A stretch of 64,000 nucleotides of DNA from CATOSP01 sp965204715 (GTDB taxonomy: Bacteria; Chloroflexota; Dehalococcoidia; Lucifugimonadales; UBA3495), in contig OZ242009.1 of NCBI GenBank assembly GCA_965204715.1, positions 1,984,001 through 2,048,000 of the forward strand, written 5' to 3'. Position numbers and translations under genes: made by a program. A model generated the notes under the pieces. It was not told the origin of the DNA, made no database searches, and saw nothing but the letters and a program-made list of their open reading frames with translations. Below are positions 16,275 through 26,426 of this stretch, in pieces (the first letter of the stretch is position 1; every line of letters starts with the position of its first letter).

Positions 16275-16901
16275 TCAGTGTTGGATTGAGGGATAGAGGG
16301 ACTTGAGTTTGATGCGGGCGTCCTCCGTGGTGAAGCGCCAGTCCACCCGTATTGCGTCACGGTTTCGTTGGTTCTGCCAAACCTGGGTCTCCTGTTCCAG
16401 CATTTCCCGGCAGGGAATCCGGCGGTCCAAGCACTGCCTAGCCAGCACCCCAAGCTCTATCTCGGCCATATTCAGCCAACTTCCATGCTTCGGCGTATAG
16501 TGGATTTCCAGCCTCTCCGCAATGCGCCTCGCCTCCGCAGGCTCAAATGCCTCGTACAGCGACGACAGATGGTGGGTGTTCAGATTGTCCATGACCAGCA
16601 CGACCCGTTCCTTGTCAGGATAATCCACATCCACCAGTTGCTGCACCACCCGGGCCCAGTCGGCCTTGGTGCGCCGGTCCGTTACCTCCACCCGGCGCCA
16701 CCCTTCCAAAGGTGCGAACAGCATGAACAGGCTGCTCACTCCGTTGCGCTCGTATTCGTAATCGTAGCAGGCCGGCGCCCCGGGGCGGGCCGGACGCGGC
16801 AAGCGGGTCTCCTTTACCTGCTGTTTGCTGGTCTCGTCCAAACACACCAGAACCTCGTTGCCGCCGAATTGACGATGGTAGACCTCCAGCACGTCCTCCA
16901 T
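16275..16901 (-). CDS. IS630 transposase, C-terminal catalytic part (second frame)
   Basis: The DDE domain: LVCLDETSKQQV supplies the first Asp, VLVMDNLNTHHL the second, and WLNMAEIELGVLARQ the Glu, spaced as in IS630. It ends YPSIQH near the left terminal repeat. The coordinates given start at the first ATG of the frame, but coding in this frame extends upstream to the A7 tract at 16972-16978 as NELKPWLKECWCIPPKANA, a conserved IS630 segment. It is therefore expressed as a fusion with the first frame by slippage. Confidence 0.88.
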   Translation of the reverse strand: MEDVLEVYHRQFGGNEVLVCLDETSKQQVKETRLPRPARPGAPACYDYEYERNGVSSLFMLFAPLEGWRRVEVTDRRTKADWARVVQQLVDVDYPDKERVVLVMDNLNTHHLSSLYEAFEPAEARRIAERLEIHYTPKHGSWLNMAEIELGVLARQCLDRRIPCREMLEQETQVWQNQRNRDAIRVDWRFTTEDARIKLKSLYPSIQH

Positions 16902-16951
16902 GGCGCAGACGAACCCGGCATTGGCCTTGGGCGGGATGCACCAGCATTCCT

Positions 16952-17413
16952 TCAGCCAAGGCTTGAGTTCGTTTTTTTCAGTGTCTGGCGCACCGTCTCG
17001 GTGCTGATGCTGTCCACTATCTCCCTCTCCACCAACTGATCAGCCAGCAGATGCAGCGTCCAGCCAGCCCGGCCCTCCGGCGGTTGGGAGCAGGCCAAGG
17101 CTATCAGGTGCGCTTCTCCCTGACCGTCCAGCTTCTTCGGGCGGCGGTTGACCTGCTCCTTGCGTCCCAAGGCCCTCTCCAGACCCTCCTCGACACAGCG
17201 GCGGCGCACCCGTTCCACCGTGGCGTTGCCCACCTTCAGCACCCGGGCTATTTCCTCGTCCTTCATTGCCCCGCCCTCTTGGGCTTCATCGCTGAGCAGC
17301 AGGATGCGGGCGTGGGTCTGCTTATATGCTGCCGCCCGTCCCCGGGACACCAACCCCTTCAGTTCCTGTTGCTCCTCCGCACTCAGCCTGACCCGGTACT
17401 TCTTGGCTGGCAT
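16952..17413 (-). CDS. IS630 transposase, N-terminal DNA-binding part (first frame)
   Basis: About 153 residues starting MPAKKYRVRLSAEEQQELK, with GGGAGG 6 bases before ATG 17413 (ATG 17419 is the alternative). It holds the helix-turn-helix region (DEEIARVLKVGNATVERVRR) and a second HTH (WTLHLLADQLVEREIVDSI). It ends with ETVRQTLKK before an early stop; a -1 shift on seven A residues (16978-16972) restores TLKKNELKPWL, the normal IS630 junction. The shift is either programmed or a genuine slip. Confidence 0.85.
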   Translation of the reverse strand: MPAKKYRVRLSAEEQQELKGLVSRGRAAAYKQTHARILLLSDEAQEGGAMKDEEIARVLKVGNATVERVRRRCVEEGLERALGRKEQVNRRPKKLDGQGEAHLIALACSQPPEGRAGWTLHLLADQLVEREIVDSISTETVRQTLKKTNSSLG

Positions 17414-17627
17414 CTCCATCCTCCCAACTTCACCTCGCCTTTGCTCTACACCGGCAAGATTACAGCCTATTATCTATCATTTCAAAGCTGTTGGACTACT
17501 AGCCCTGGCTGGCTCGGTGGTCAACGGACGGGACGATGGGTGGAAATGTGGGCGGGGGTGGTCTAAACTTCCCCAAGCGGACAGGAGCGGGCAGGCATGC
17601 TACATCCGAAACAGTCGGAGGGAGGTC

Positions 17628-17846
17628 ATGGCGATAAGCGACGAAACGCTCAGAGCGATGATAAGGGACTTTCACGGGTTTGAAATCTCTGACGACGAAA
17701 TGGATCTGGTGCGCCCAGCCATCGAGGCTTACCTGGCGGAGGTGGAGAAGCTCAGAAACCTGGACCTGTCCGGGGTGATGTCTTCCCGTCTGCTGCGCGC
17801 CAGCGAGGATACGGCATCGCATCCGAAAAATGGGGGTGAATCCTGA
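17628..17846 (+). CDS. Small GatC/AtzG-like companion of the amidase
   Basis: 72 residues: MAISDETLRAMIRDFHGFEI, then DDEMDLVRPAIEAYLAEVEK and LSGVMSSRLLRASE. The short helical pattern resembles GatC/AtzG proteins, which wrap amidase-signature enzymes and stabilise them. Its TGA overlaps the ATG of the amidase (17846), giving translational coupling, which supports a partner role. GGGAGG precedes ATG 17628. The family placement is by size, pattern and position, not a firm match. Confidence 0.6.
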   Translation: MAISDETLRAMIRDFHGFEISDDEMDLVRPAIEAYLAEVEKLRNLDLSGVMSSRLLRASEDTASHPKNGGES

Positions 17847-19279
17847 TGGCGAATTCCAATCTGACGAATATGACCATCTCTGAGTTGGCCCCAATGATAC
17901 AGGCCAAAGAGGTGTCGCCGGTCGAACTGACCGAGGCGGCATTGGAGCAGGTTGACCGGCTCCAGCCGGTGCTCAACTCCTTCATTACGGTGCTTCACGA
18001 GCAGGCCCGGGAGCAAGCGAGGGAGCAGGAAGCGGCGCTGATGCGCGGGGAGTACCGGGGGCCGCTGCACGGGATTCCCGTAGGGATCAAGGACAACATC
18101 GACACCGGGGGCATCCGCACGACGGTCGGCTCCAAGGTATTGTCCGGGCAGGTCCCAACTGAGGACGCTCTGACCGTGGCCAAGGTCAAGGAGGCGGGAG
18201 CGGTCATCCTGGGCAAGGAAAACCTGGAGGAGTTTGCCGCCGGATCAACCTCCAACAATTTGCATTACGGCGCGGTGCATAACCCGTGGAACTTGGACCA
18301 CATCCCCGGCGGTTCCAGCGGGGGAGGCGGCGCAAACGTGGCAGCCTGCGTGACCTTCGCGTCGCTGGGGACAGACCTGGGCGGGTCGGTGCGCGGCCCG
18401 GCTAATTTCTGCGGCGTGGTCGGGATGAAACAGACCTTCGGGCGGGTGAGCCAACGGGGGCTTCAGGTCACCAGCTTCAACGGGGACCACATCGGACCGA
18501 TGACCCGGTCGGTGGCGGACAATGCGCTGGTGTTGCAGGCAATTGCCGGTTACGACCCGTTGGACCCCAGCACAGTACCGGTTCCGGTGCCGGACTTTTC
18601 GGAGTTGCTGGGACAGGGAGTATCCGGATTGAGGATGGGCATCCCCAGCAACTATTACTTCGATTTTCTCCACCCGGGCACTGAAACCGCGGTGCGGCGG
18701 GCCATCAGCGCCCTCGATGAGTTGGGAGCGGAGGCCGTCGAGGTGTCGCTGCCTATGATGGAGTACGCGGGTGTGCTGCGTATCCCGGGGATGGCGGACA
18801 GCGTAGTAACTCACGAGCCGTTCCTGAGGGACAGCCGGGACGATTACGGCCCAACAGTGCTGTACCGGACGCTGGCAGGGCAGTTCGTGCTGGGCAGGGA
18901 TTACTCCAAGGCGATGAAGGTGCAGAGGCTGGTCAAGGAAGAGTACGCAAGGGTCTTGCAGGACGTGGACTTCCTGGTCACTCCATCGTCGCCGGTCCCG
19001 GCGTGGCGCATCGACTCGGAGACGGTGAATATCGACGGGAAGGACTACCCGGTCAGAGGTCCGGGGTCTGGCATGACTTCACGCTGCACCAGTCCCAGCA
19101 ACGCCACGGGCTTGCCTGCCATGTCCATCCCATGCGGGTTCAGCCAGGACGGGCTGCCAATTGGTCTGCAACTTATCGGGAGGCCCTTCGAGGAGCCGTT
19201 GCTTTACCGGGTGGCACACGCATACGAAGACGTGTCGCCGAGCAAGGGACGGAGGCCGGCTGTGGTTGAAGAGGCGTAG
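17846..19279 (+). CDS. Amidase-signature enzyme
   Basis: 477 residues. The Ser-cisSer-Lys triad is visible: Lys in PVGIKDNIDT, cis-Ser in GGSSGGGGANVAA and the nucleophile Ser in TDLGGSVRGPANF. The family hydrolyses amides, or transfers ammonia in GatA. A specific substrate cannot be read; no gatB is nearby, so it is a free amidase rather than a tRNA amidotransferase. It overlaps the small upstream companion gene and is followed 20 bases later by an alpha/beta hydrolase, suggesting a degradation operon. Confidence 0.92.
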   Translation: MANSNLTNMTISELAPMIQAKEVSPVELTEAALEQVDRLQPVLNSFITVLHEQAREQAREQEAALMRGEYRGPLHGIPVGIKDNIDTGGIRTTVGSKVLSGQVPTEDALTVAKVKEAGAVILGKENLEEFAAGSTSNNLHYGAVHNPWNLDHIPGGSSGGGGANVAACVTFASLGTDLGGSVRGPANFCGVVGMKQTFGRVSQRGLQVTSFNGDHIGPMTRSVADNALVLQAIAGYDPLDPSTVPVPVPDFSELLGQGVSGLRMGIPSNYYFDFLHPGTETAVRRAISALDELGAEAVEVSLPMMEYAGVLRIPGMADSVVTHEPFLRDSRDDYGPTVLYRTLAGQFVLGRDYSKAMKVQRLVKEEYARVLQDVDFLVTPSSPVPAWRIDSETVNIDGKDYPVRGPGSGMTSRCTSPSNATGLPAMSIPCGFSQDGLPIGLQLIGRPFEEPLLYRVAHAYEDVSPSKGRRPAVVEEA

Positions 19280-19298
19280 CAGCCAGAGTGGAGAGGAT

Positions 19299-20177
19299 AT
19301 GGCAGCAACTTCAGTGCCCAAAGACGTACTTGTTCCCATCAATGGAAGGGAGTTCCACATAAAGGACTGGGGAGGCACAGGCCAGCCGGTTGTGTTGTTG
19401 CATGGGTTGGCCTCCACATGCCATATATGGGACCAGGTCGCGCCCATTCTTGCCCGTGACTATTCGGTGGTGGCGATGGACCAGCGGGGTCACGGTCAGA
19501 GCGCCAAGCCGAACCATGGGTACGACTTTGCAACCGTGGGCAGCGACCTGCTGGGCTTGATTGAGGCGCGGAAGTTGGAAAGACCTATCGTCGTGGGCCA
19601 TTCCTGGGGCGGCGATGTTGCCTTGGAGTTTGCCGTCGCGCACCCGGGGGTTGCCAGGGGAATCTGTCTCGTTGACGGAGGGATGATCGAACCTTCAGTG
19701 CGCTACGAGACTCTTGCCGATGCAAGGGAGGCTATGGCGCCGCCGGTGTTTACCGGCGTCACCCTTCCCGAATTCGTGGCGCGCATCCGGTCGCGCCGGG
19801 ACGGGTCTGTGATTACCCCCGAATTTGAAGCCGCGATTCTGGCCAACTTCGAGGTGTTACAGGACAACACCATACGGGCCTGGCTCACCCGGGACAATCA
19901 CATGCGGATAATAGACGCCCTGTGGGACCATCATCCCCCGGCCCTGTACTCGAAAGTAGGGTGTCCCGTGCTCGTCATGCCCGCCCGGCGGGAGGACAGC
20001 CCAGAAGCTGCCGGGCGCAACGCCCGCCGGGCGGAATCGGTGCAAGCGGCGGTAGACGCGATGCCCACGGCCAAGGTAGTGTGGCTGGAGGACAGTGTCC
20101 ATGATGTTCCGGTGCAACGCCCGGGACTGATTGCCGGAGTTATCCGGGAGCATATCGAGTCAGGGTTTTTCGGGTAA
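19299..20177 (+). CDS. Alpha/beta hydrolase
   Basis: 292 residues from ATG 19299, with GAGAGGA upstream; the open frame to 19161 is overlap with the amidase. The fold is plain: oxyanion loop VVLLHGLAST, nucleophile elbow VGHSWGGDVALE, and a late His (EDSVHDVPVQ). Typical targets are esters, epoxides or C-C bonds; the substrate is unknown. It likely works with the upstream amidase. Confidence 0.9.
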   Translation: MAATSVPKDVLVPINGREFHIKDWGGTGQPVVLLHGLASTCHIWDQVAPILARDYSVVAMDQRGHGQSAKPNHGYDFATVGSDLLGLIEARKLERPIVVGHSWGGDVALEFAVAHPGVARGICLVDGGMIEPSVRYETLADAREAMAPPVFTGVTLPEFVARIRSRRDGSVITPEFEAAILANFEVLQDNTIRAWLTRDNHMRIIDALWDHHPPALYSKVGCPVLVMPARREDSPEAAGRNARRAESVQAAVDAMPTAKVVWLEDSVHDVPVQRPGLIAGVIREHIESGFFG

Positions 20178-20180
20178 GCG

Positions 20181-20210
20181 TTGGTGTGGGACGGGAAGCG
20201 GTGCTAGACT
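20181..20210 (+). promoter_or_regulatory. Candidate promoter of vapBC, placed for a leaderless mRNA
   Basis: TAGACT at 20205-20210 lies exactly 6 bases before ATG 20217, as TAGATT does before the phosphoesterase at 1327. A weak TTGGTG -35 lies at 20181-20186. No Shine-Dalgarno precedes the antitoxin ATG. Confidence 0.4.
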
Positions 20211-20216
20211 GACTGC

Positions 20217-20459
20217 ATGAAAGTGCGAATAGTAATTGAGGATGTCCCGGAGGAGGTCCGCGACGGACTCGTGCGCCGTGCTGAACTCCGGGGAAAGTCG
20301 TTGCAGGAATTCTTGCTCGGCGAGCTGGAACAGCTTGCGTCGTATCCTACTGTCAGTAACAGGGAGTGGATGGAAGAGGTCCGCGCCCGCGTGGAGGCGA
20401 GCGGGACTAACGTCAGCGCGGAAGCAATCTTGAAAGCCCGTGACGCGGACCGAAGGTGA
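20217..20459 (+). CDS. VapB-type antitoxin
   Basis: 80 residues. The N-terminus MKVRIVIEDVPEEVRDGLVR is a ribbon-helix-helix strand and helix of the FitA/VapB kind, followed by LRGKSLQEFLLGELEQLA. The C-terminal half would thread into the toxin. Its stop overlaps the toxin start (GTGA at 20456-20459), which is the usual TA gene order. It would bind its own promoter. Confidence 0.85.
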   Translation: MKVRIVIEDVPEEVRDGLVRRAELRGKSLQEFLLGELEQLASYPTVSNREWMEEVRARVEASGTNVSAEAILKARDADRR

Positions 20460-20860
20460 CAACAGTCGTCGATGCTTCAGCGTATGTCTCGGTCCTGACC
20501 AATTTAACATCTGAAGGAGAATGGGTTAGGTCTATGGTCGTCGGCGAGCGGTTAGCAGGCCCACACTTTATGTTAGTCGAGGCCAGTAACATTATCCGTC
20601 GATTGGAACTCGCTGGTGAACTTTCCGGGACCGAGGCTGCTGATGCATACCGCGATCTTCTCGGGGGGGCGATTGACTTGTATACATTCGCGCCCTTTGG
20701 CGAGCGGGTATGGGAGTTGCGGCACAACCTGACTTGCTATGATGCGGGGTACGTGGCGGTTGCAGAGGCTTTGGCGTGTCCGTTGCTAACGCTTGACAGG
20801 CGGCTTGCGCGGGCGACCGGCCCCACATGCCCCATCATCACCCCGCCCGGTCCAGGTTGA
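20456..20860 (+). CDS. VapC-type PIN-domain toxin
   Basis: 134 residues from GTG 20456. The PIN domain acidic residues are in TTVVDASAYVSVL (first Asp), VEASNIIRRLE (Glu), YDAGYVAVAEAL (Asp) and TLDRRLARA (final Asp). VapC toxins are Mg-dependent RNases that cut initiator tRNA or rRNA. The 3' end overlaps by 23 bases the convergent HEPN-like gene. Probably an active type II pair with the preceding gene. Confidence 0.9.
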   Translation: MTTVVDASAYVSVLTNLTSEGEWVRSMVVGERLAGPHFMLVEASNIIRRLELAGELSGTEAADAYRDLLGGAIDLYTFAPFGERVWELRHNLTCYDAGYVAVAEALACPLLTLDRRLARATGPTCPIITPPGPG

Positions 20861-21215
20861 CCGTCCACTCAATGAAGGCCCGGACTATGGGACGGCCATA
20901 CGCGATCTCGTAGTCTTCCATAGACCCATTGTAAAAGTTGTTGTGGAAGTGCCTGGCTTCGGAAATGGCGACTGCCAAGTCTACGGGGGCGTGGTATGAC
21001 GCACCATCTTCCGCGGCCAACCGGCGGGCCGAGTTGATCAGTTGCCGGTGAGTCCCACATTCCCAGCCTCTTTGCTTGCAGACAGCGGTTACGGCGTGAG
21101 AGAAGGCTCCCCACAGCTTTTCTGACGCTTGGAGAACGTCTCCGGCCTCGAATTCCCGGTCTGAGGCATCGAGAAAGGCCAGGGCAGTCTCGCGGTGTTC
21201 TTCGATTGCCATCAT
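20838..21215 (-). CDS. PaREP1/HEPN-like helical protein
   Basis: About 125 residues starting MMAIEEHRETALAFLDAS. The sequence GDVLQASEKLWGAFSHAVTAV is the helix seen in PaREP1-like HEPN proteins, and ARHFHNNFYNGSMEDY follows. A second copy of the family is at 43857. HEPN proteins often act with nucleotidyltransferases or as RNases; none is beside it. The catalytic R-x4-6-H is not obvious. It is convergent with vapC and overlaps its end. Confidence 0.65.
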   Translation of the reverse strand: MMAIEEHRETALAFLDASDREFEAGDVLQASEKLWGAFSHAVTAVCKQRGWECGTHRQLINSARRLAAEDGASYHAPVDLAVAISEARHFHNNFYNGSMEDYEIAYGRPIVRAFIEWTVNLDRAG

Positions 21216-21365
21216 GTGGATTGTCCTCTGCGTGGTCAACGGCCCTTCTGGTTGCCTAATAGTCCTTGCCACTGCTGGAGCCAAGGCGTCCCTTTTCCTG
21301 CAATTACGTTATCATGCCCGTGGGCCCACAGGCAAAGGTGCCGCTCCCGCTTTGCAAAGTGCGGC

Positions 21366-22514
21366 CTAGCCGAGTATGGAGATGAAGACGCCGGCGACCA
21401 CCGCGGAGCCGATGACCCCGGCTACGTTTGGTCCCATTGCGTGGGGAAGCAGGTAGTTGCCGGGGTTGGCTTCCTGGCCTACGGTGTGGGATATGCGGGC
21501 CGCCATCGGCACCGCGGATACGCCCGCCGAGCCAATGAGGGGGTTCACCTTCTCCTTGACGAACAGGTTCATCAGCTTGGCGAAGAGTAGTCCTCCCACG
21601 GTGCCGCAGGCGAAGGCGGCGACTCCCAGCAGCAGGATGGCCAGGGTGCGCAGGTCGAAGACCCGCTCTGCTGACAGTTGTGCGCCGATGGTTATCATCA
21701 GGAATATGGTGGCGATGTTCAGGATTTCGTTGGAGGCCGCGTTGCTCAGCCGGGGGACGACGCCGCTTTCGCCGAAGAGGTTTCCAATCATGAACATGGC
21801 GATGAGAGGTGCCGATTCGGGGACGAACAGGATGATGATAATCATGGCCCCGGCGGGGAAGAGGAGTTTTTCCGTCCTGGACACCTCCCGCAGTGCGCGC
21901 ATTCTAATCTGTCGCTCCTTCTGAGTGGTGAGCAGGCGCATGAGGGGCGGCTGGATGAACACCACGCTGGCCATGTAGGAGTAGGCCACCACGGCGGTAA
22001 CGCCAAGAAGGTCGGGAGCGAGCTTGGCCGAGGCGAATATGGTGGTTGGGCCGTCCGCGCCCCCGATGATGCCGATAGCCCCGGCCTCTTTCAGGGAGAA
22101 GAGGTCCGGCGAGGTGAAGAACCCCAGGGACAGGGCGGACCAGAAAGCGACGAATATGCCCAACTGGGCCGCCGCGCCAAGGAGCATGGTCTTGGGGTTG
22201 GCGATGATGGGGCCGAAGTCGGTGAGCGCTCCCAGGCCAAGGAATATCAGGGGCGGCAGGATGTTCCAGAAGGACAGGGTGTAGTGGAAGATGACGCCGA
22301 AGATGCCGGAAGCCTGGACCTCGCCGGAAGGGTCGAATTCGGCCAGTCCCGTACCCGGTAGGTTGCCTAGTATGACGCCGAGGCCGATAGGAAGTAGGAC
22401 GTATGGCTCGGTCCTCTTGATGATGGCCACGGCGGCGAAACCTGCACCGAGGAGGAGCAACAGGACGTTGCCCCATTTAAGGGAGGCAAACCCGGTCTCG
22501 CTTAGAAATTCCAA
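21366..22514 (-). CDS. Na+-transporting decarboxylase beta subunit (OadB/GcdB-like)
   Basis: 382 residues with about ten hydrophobic helices. Family landmarks are GLGVILGNLP, PLIFLGLGALTDFGPII, GIIGGADGPTTIFASAKLAP (the conserved GGxDGPT ion-site motif), EILNIATIFLMITIGAQL and AAFACGTVGGLLFAKLMN. The beta subunit couples carboxylbiotin decarboxylation to Na+ export through the membrane. The predicted start is TTG 22514. The gamma-like gene precedes it. The alpha (biotin/carboxyltransferase) subunit is not in this window. Confidence 0.92.
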   Translation of the reverse strand: MEFLSETGFASLKWGNVLLLLLGAGFAAVAIIKRTEPYVLLPIGLGVILGNLPGTGLAEFDPSGEVQASGIFGVIFHYTLSFWNILPPLIFLGLGALTDFGPIIANPKTMLLGAAAQLGIFVAFWSALSLGFFTSPDLFSLKEAGAIGIIGGADGPTTIFASAKLAPDLLGVTAVVAYSYMASVVFIQPPLMRLLTTQKERQIRMRALREVSRTEKLLFPAGAMIIIILFVPESAPLIAMFMIGNLFGESGVVPRLSNAASNEILNIATIFLMITIGAQLSAERVFDLRTLAILLLGVAAFACGTVGGLLFAKLMNLFVKEKVNPLIGSAGVSAVPMAARISHTVGQEANPGNYLLPHAMGPNVAGVIGSAVVAGVFISILG

Positions 22515-22550
22515 GACGTGCGTTGGCAGTCAGAGACGGCGTGGCGGCAG

Positions 22551-22934
22551 TCACCCACTGCGGCGTTCCACTCTGCGAGAGGAGAAGGCATCCAGCCTAC
22601 CGTAGATTTTCCAGTCGCCTAGGGGTTCGGCTTCGTCTGTGCCGTTGGGGCCATTGGTGTCGGTCCCGTTGTTAGTCTCCTCTACGGGAAGTATAAGGCC
22701 GTCTTCCTGGAGTTCCGTGACGGCGGCGACAGACGGAGGTACAGGGCCGGGTTCGGATGCGCTGAGGGTCGGGTAGGGCGGAAGCGTGACGGCGGGCGAG
22801 GGAGTGCGGTCGCGCAGGCGGATGGCCAGCCGGACGGCCAGAATGAACAGGATAAGGAGGGCGAGGACGACAAAGGCAGCTCCCAGACCGCTGTAGGTAG
22901 TGGCGAGAGCGTGTTGTACATCGAATTCAATCAT
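22551..22934 (-). CDS. OadG-like gamma subunit of a Na+-decarboxylase
   Basis: 127 residues from ATG 22934 (an alternative at 22967 adds eleven residues; neither has a clear Shine-Dalgarno). One transmembrane helix near the N-terminus (SGLGAAFVVLALLILFILAV) is followed by a Pro- and Asn-rich linker and a short polar tail ending DWKIYGRLDAF. This is the standard OadG plan: membrane anchor, linker, assembly tail. Recognition rests on plan and position 36 bases before the beta-subunit gene rather than on conserved motifs. Confidence 0.7.
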   Translation of the reverse strand: MIEFDVQHALATTYSGLGAAFVVLALLILFILAVRLAIRLRDRTPSPAVTLPPYPTLSASEPGPVPPSVAAVTELQEDGLILPVEETNNGTDTNGPNGTDEAEPLGDWKIYGRLDAFSSRRVERRSG

Positions 22935-23152
22935 GGTGTTGGGCGTGGTTAGGGCGGAATTGAGCATACTTGCGCGTGGTTACACTGTCAATCAATCGCA
23001 ACGCGATGTACAGGATCATCACAAAGGCGGCCCATTCAAAGACATACCAAGGCCGGCATGTCTCCGACTCCTCCGTCACCATCGTCTTGCGGGCATTTGG
23101 ACTCCAGCAGAACCGCCGTCCGCTGGAGTCCAGTATCTTGCACAGGCGTCCT

Positions 23153-23368
23153 CTACTTGCGACCCAAAATGCGGGAAATGAACGACACTCTTTGCTGGGC
23201 AGGCGGCTGGTCGGCCTGTTGCAGGTATTTTTCCGGTTCCCGGTCGAAGGCTACCTTGCAGCCGGGGGCGCAGAAGTAGTAGGTCGTCCCCTGGTGTTCG
23301 GATTGGCCTCCGGGCGGATTGGCGGTGTCCACGACCATCTTGCAGATGGGGTCTATCGCCATTGCCAT
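23153..23368 (-). CDS. YHS-domain protein
   Basis: 71 residues from ATG 23368 with AAGGAGG 9 bases upstream. The YHS pattern is clear: DPICKMVVDTANPPGGQSEH followed by TTYYFCAPGCKVAFDREPEK. YHS domains bind or deliver metal, often copper, and are found next to or fused with copper ATPases, which agrees with copA just upstream on the same strand. The tail is short and basic. Confidence 0.85.
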   Translation of the reverse strand: MAMAIDPICKMVVDTANPPGGQSEHQGTTYYFCAPGCKVAFDREPEKYLQQADQPPAQQRVSFISRILGRK

Positions 23369-23464
23369 GATTGCTGCCTCCTTCTGGGTACGTTGTCCCA
23401 TACCTTCATGCTGGCTGGGGAGCGGCGGATGGGATCCGTCCCCAGACGGAAGTTGCGCCGGTCG

Positions 23465-25984
<2,520 letters not shown>

Positions 25985-25993
25985 GATGGAGGG

Positions 25994-26281
25994 TTACGCT
26001 CCCTCGACGATGAGGACGTTGCCGGTGGAAGCCTGCTTGCGTATCTCCATCACCGGAGCGTACTCGGCTGAGAAGTAGAACGCCTTGGCGCGGTCCAGGT
26101 CTTCAAACTCGATGACGACGAGGCGGTTGGGGGACCAGTCGCCTTCGACCTTCTCGTAACCGCCGCCGCGCACCAGATACTTGCCGCCGTACTTCTCCAC
26201 CAGCGGGGCCACCTTGCCCCGGTAATCGTCGAACTTGGCTGGGTCGGTAACGTTGATGTCCGCGAACAGGTAGGCTGACAT
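25994..26281 (-). CDS. DUF1330-family protein
   Basis: 95 residues. The ferredoxin-like pattern is LFADINVTDPAKFDDYRGKV at the start and FEDLDRAKAFYFSAEYAPVM later, a standard DUF1330 plan. The family has no proven reaction. It is first in a minus-strand cluster with copA (9 bases downstream) and YHS; the ISKra4 element lies 112 bases upstream, possibly between the gene and its former promoter. GGAGG precedes ATG 26281. Confidence 0.88.
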   Translation of the reverse strand: MSAYLFADINVTDPAKFDDYRGKVAPLVEKYGGKYLVRGGGYEKVEGDWSPNRLVVIEFEDLDRAKAFYFSAEYAPVMEIRKQASTGNVLIVEGA

Positions 26282-26426
26282 TATGATGCCTCCAGACCGA
26301 GTGTTATCCGATTGAATGTGAGAAGGGTGGAGAGATTAGAGCCGTCATTACGTTTCCATCCTACTTCAGCCGATATTGGTGGTCAACTGGGTGAACCTTG
26401 GTGGGTGTCCGTCAGAATTTTGGGGA

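Larger units (their letters stand above)
16267..17499 (-). mobile_element. Complete IS630-family insertion sequence
   Basis: The ends are inverted repeats that begin GTAGTCCA (left, 16267) and, on the complement of the right end, GTAGTCCA (17499); matching continues imperfectly over about 20 bases. Each end is flanked by TA (16265-16266 and 17500-17501), the target duplicated by IS630/Tc1-type elements. Length is 1233 bp between the TA dinucleotides, normal for IS630. It holds two overlapping minus-strand frames that together encode one DDE transposase. Confidence 0.9.
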
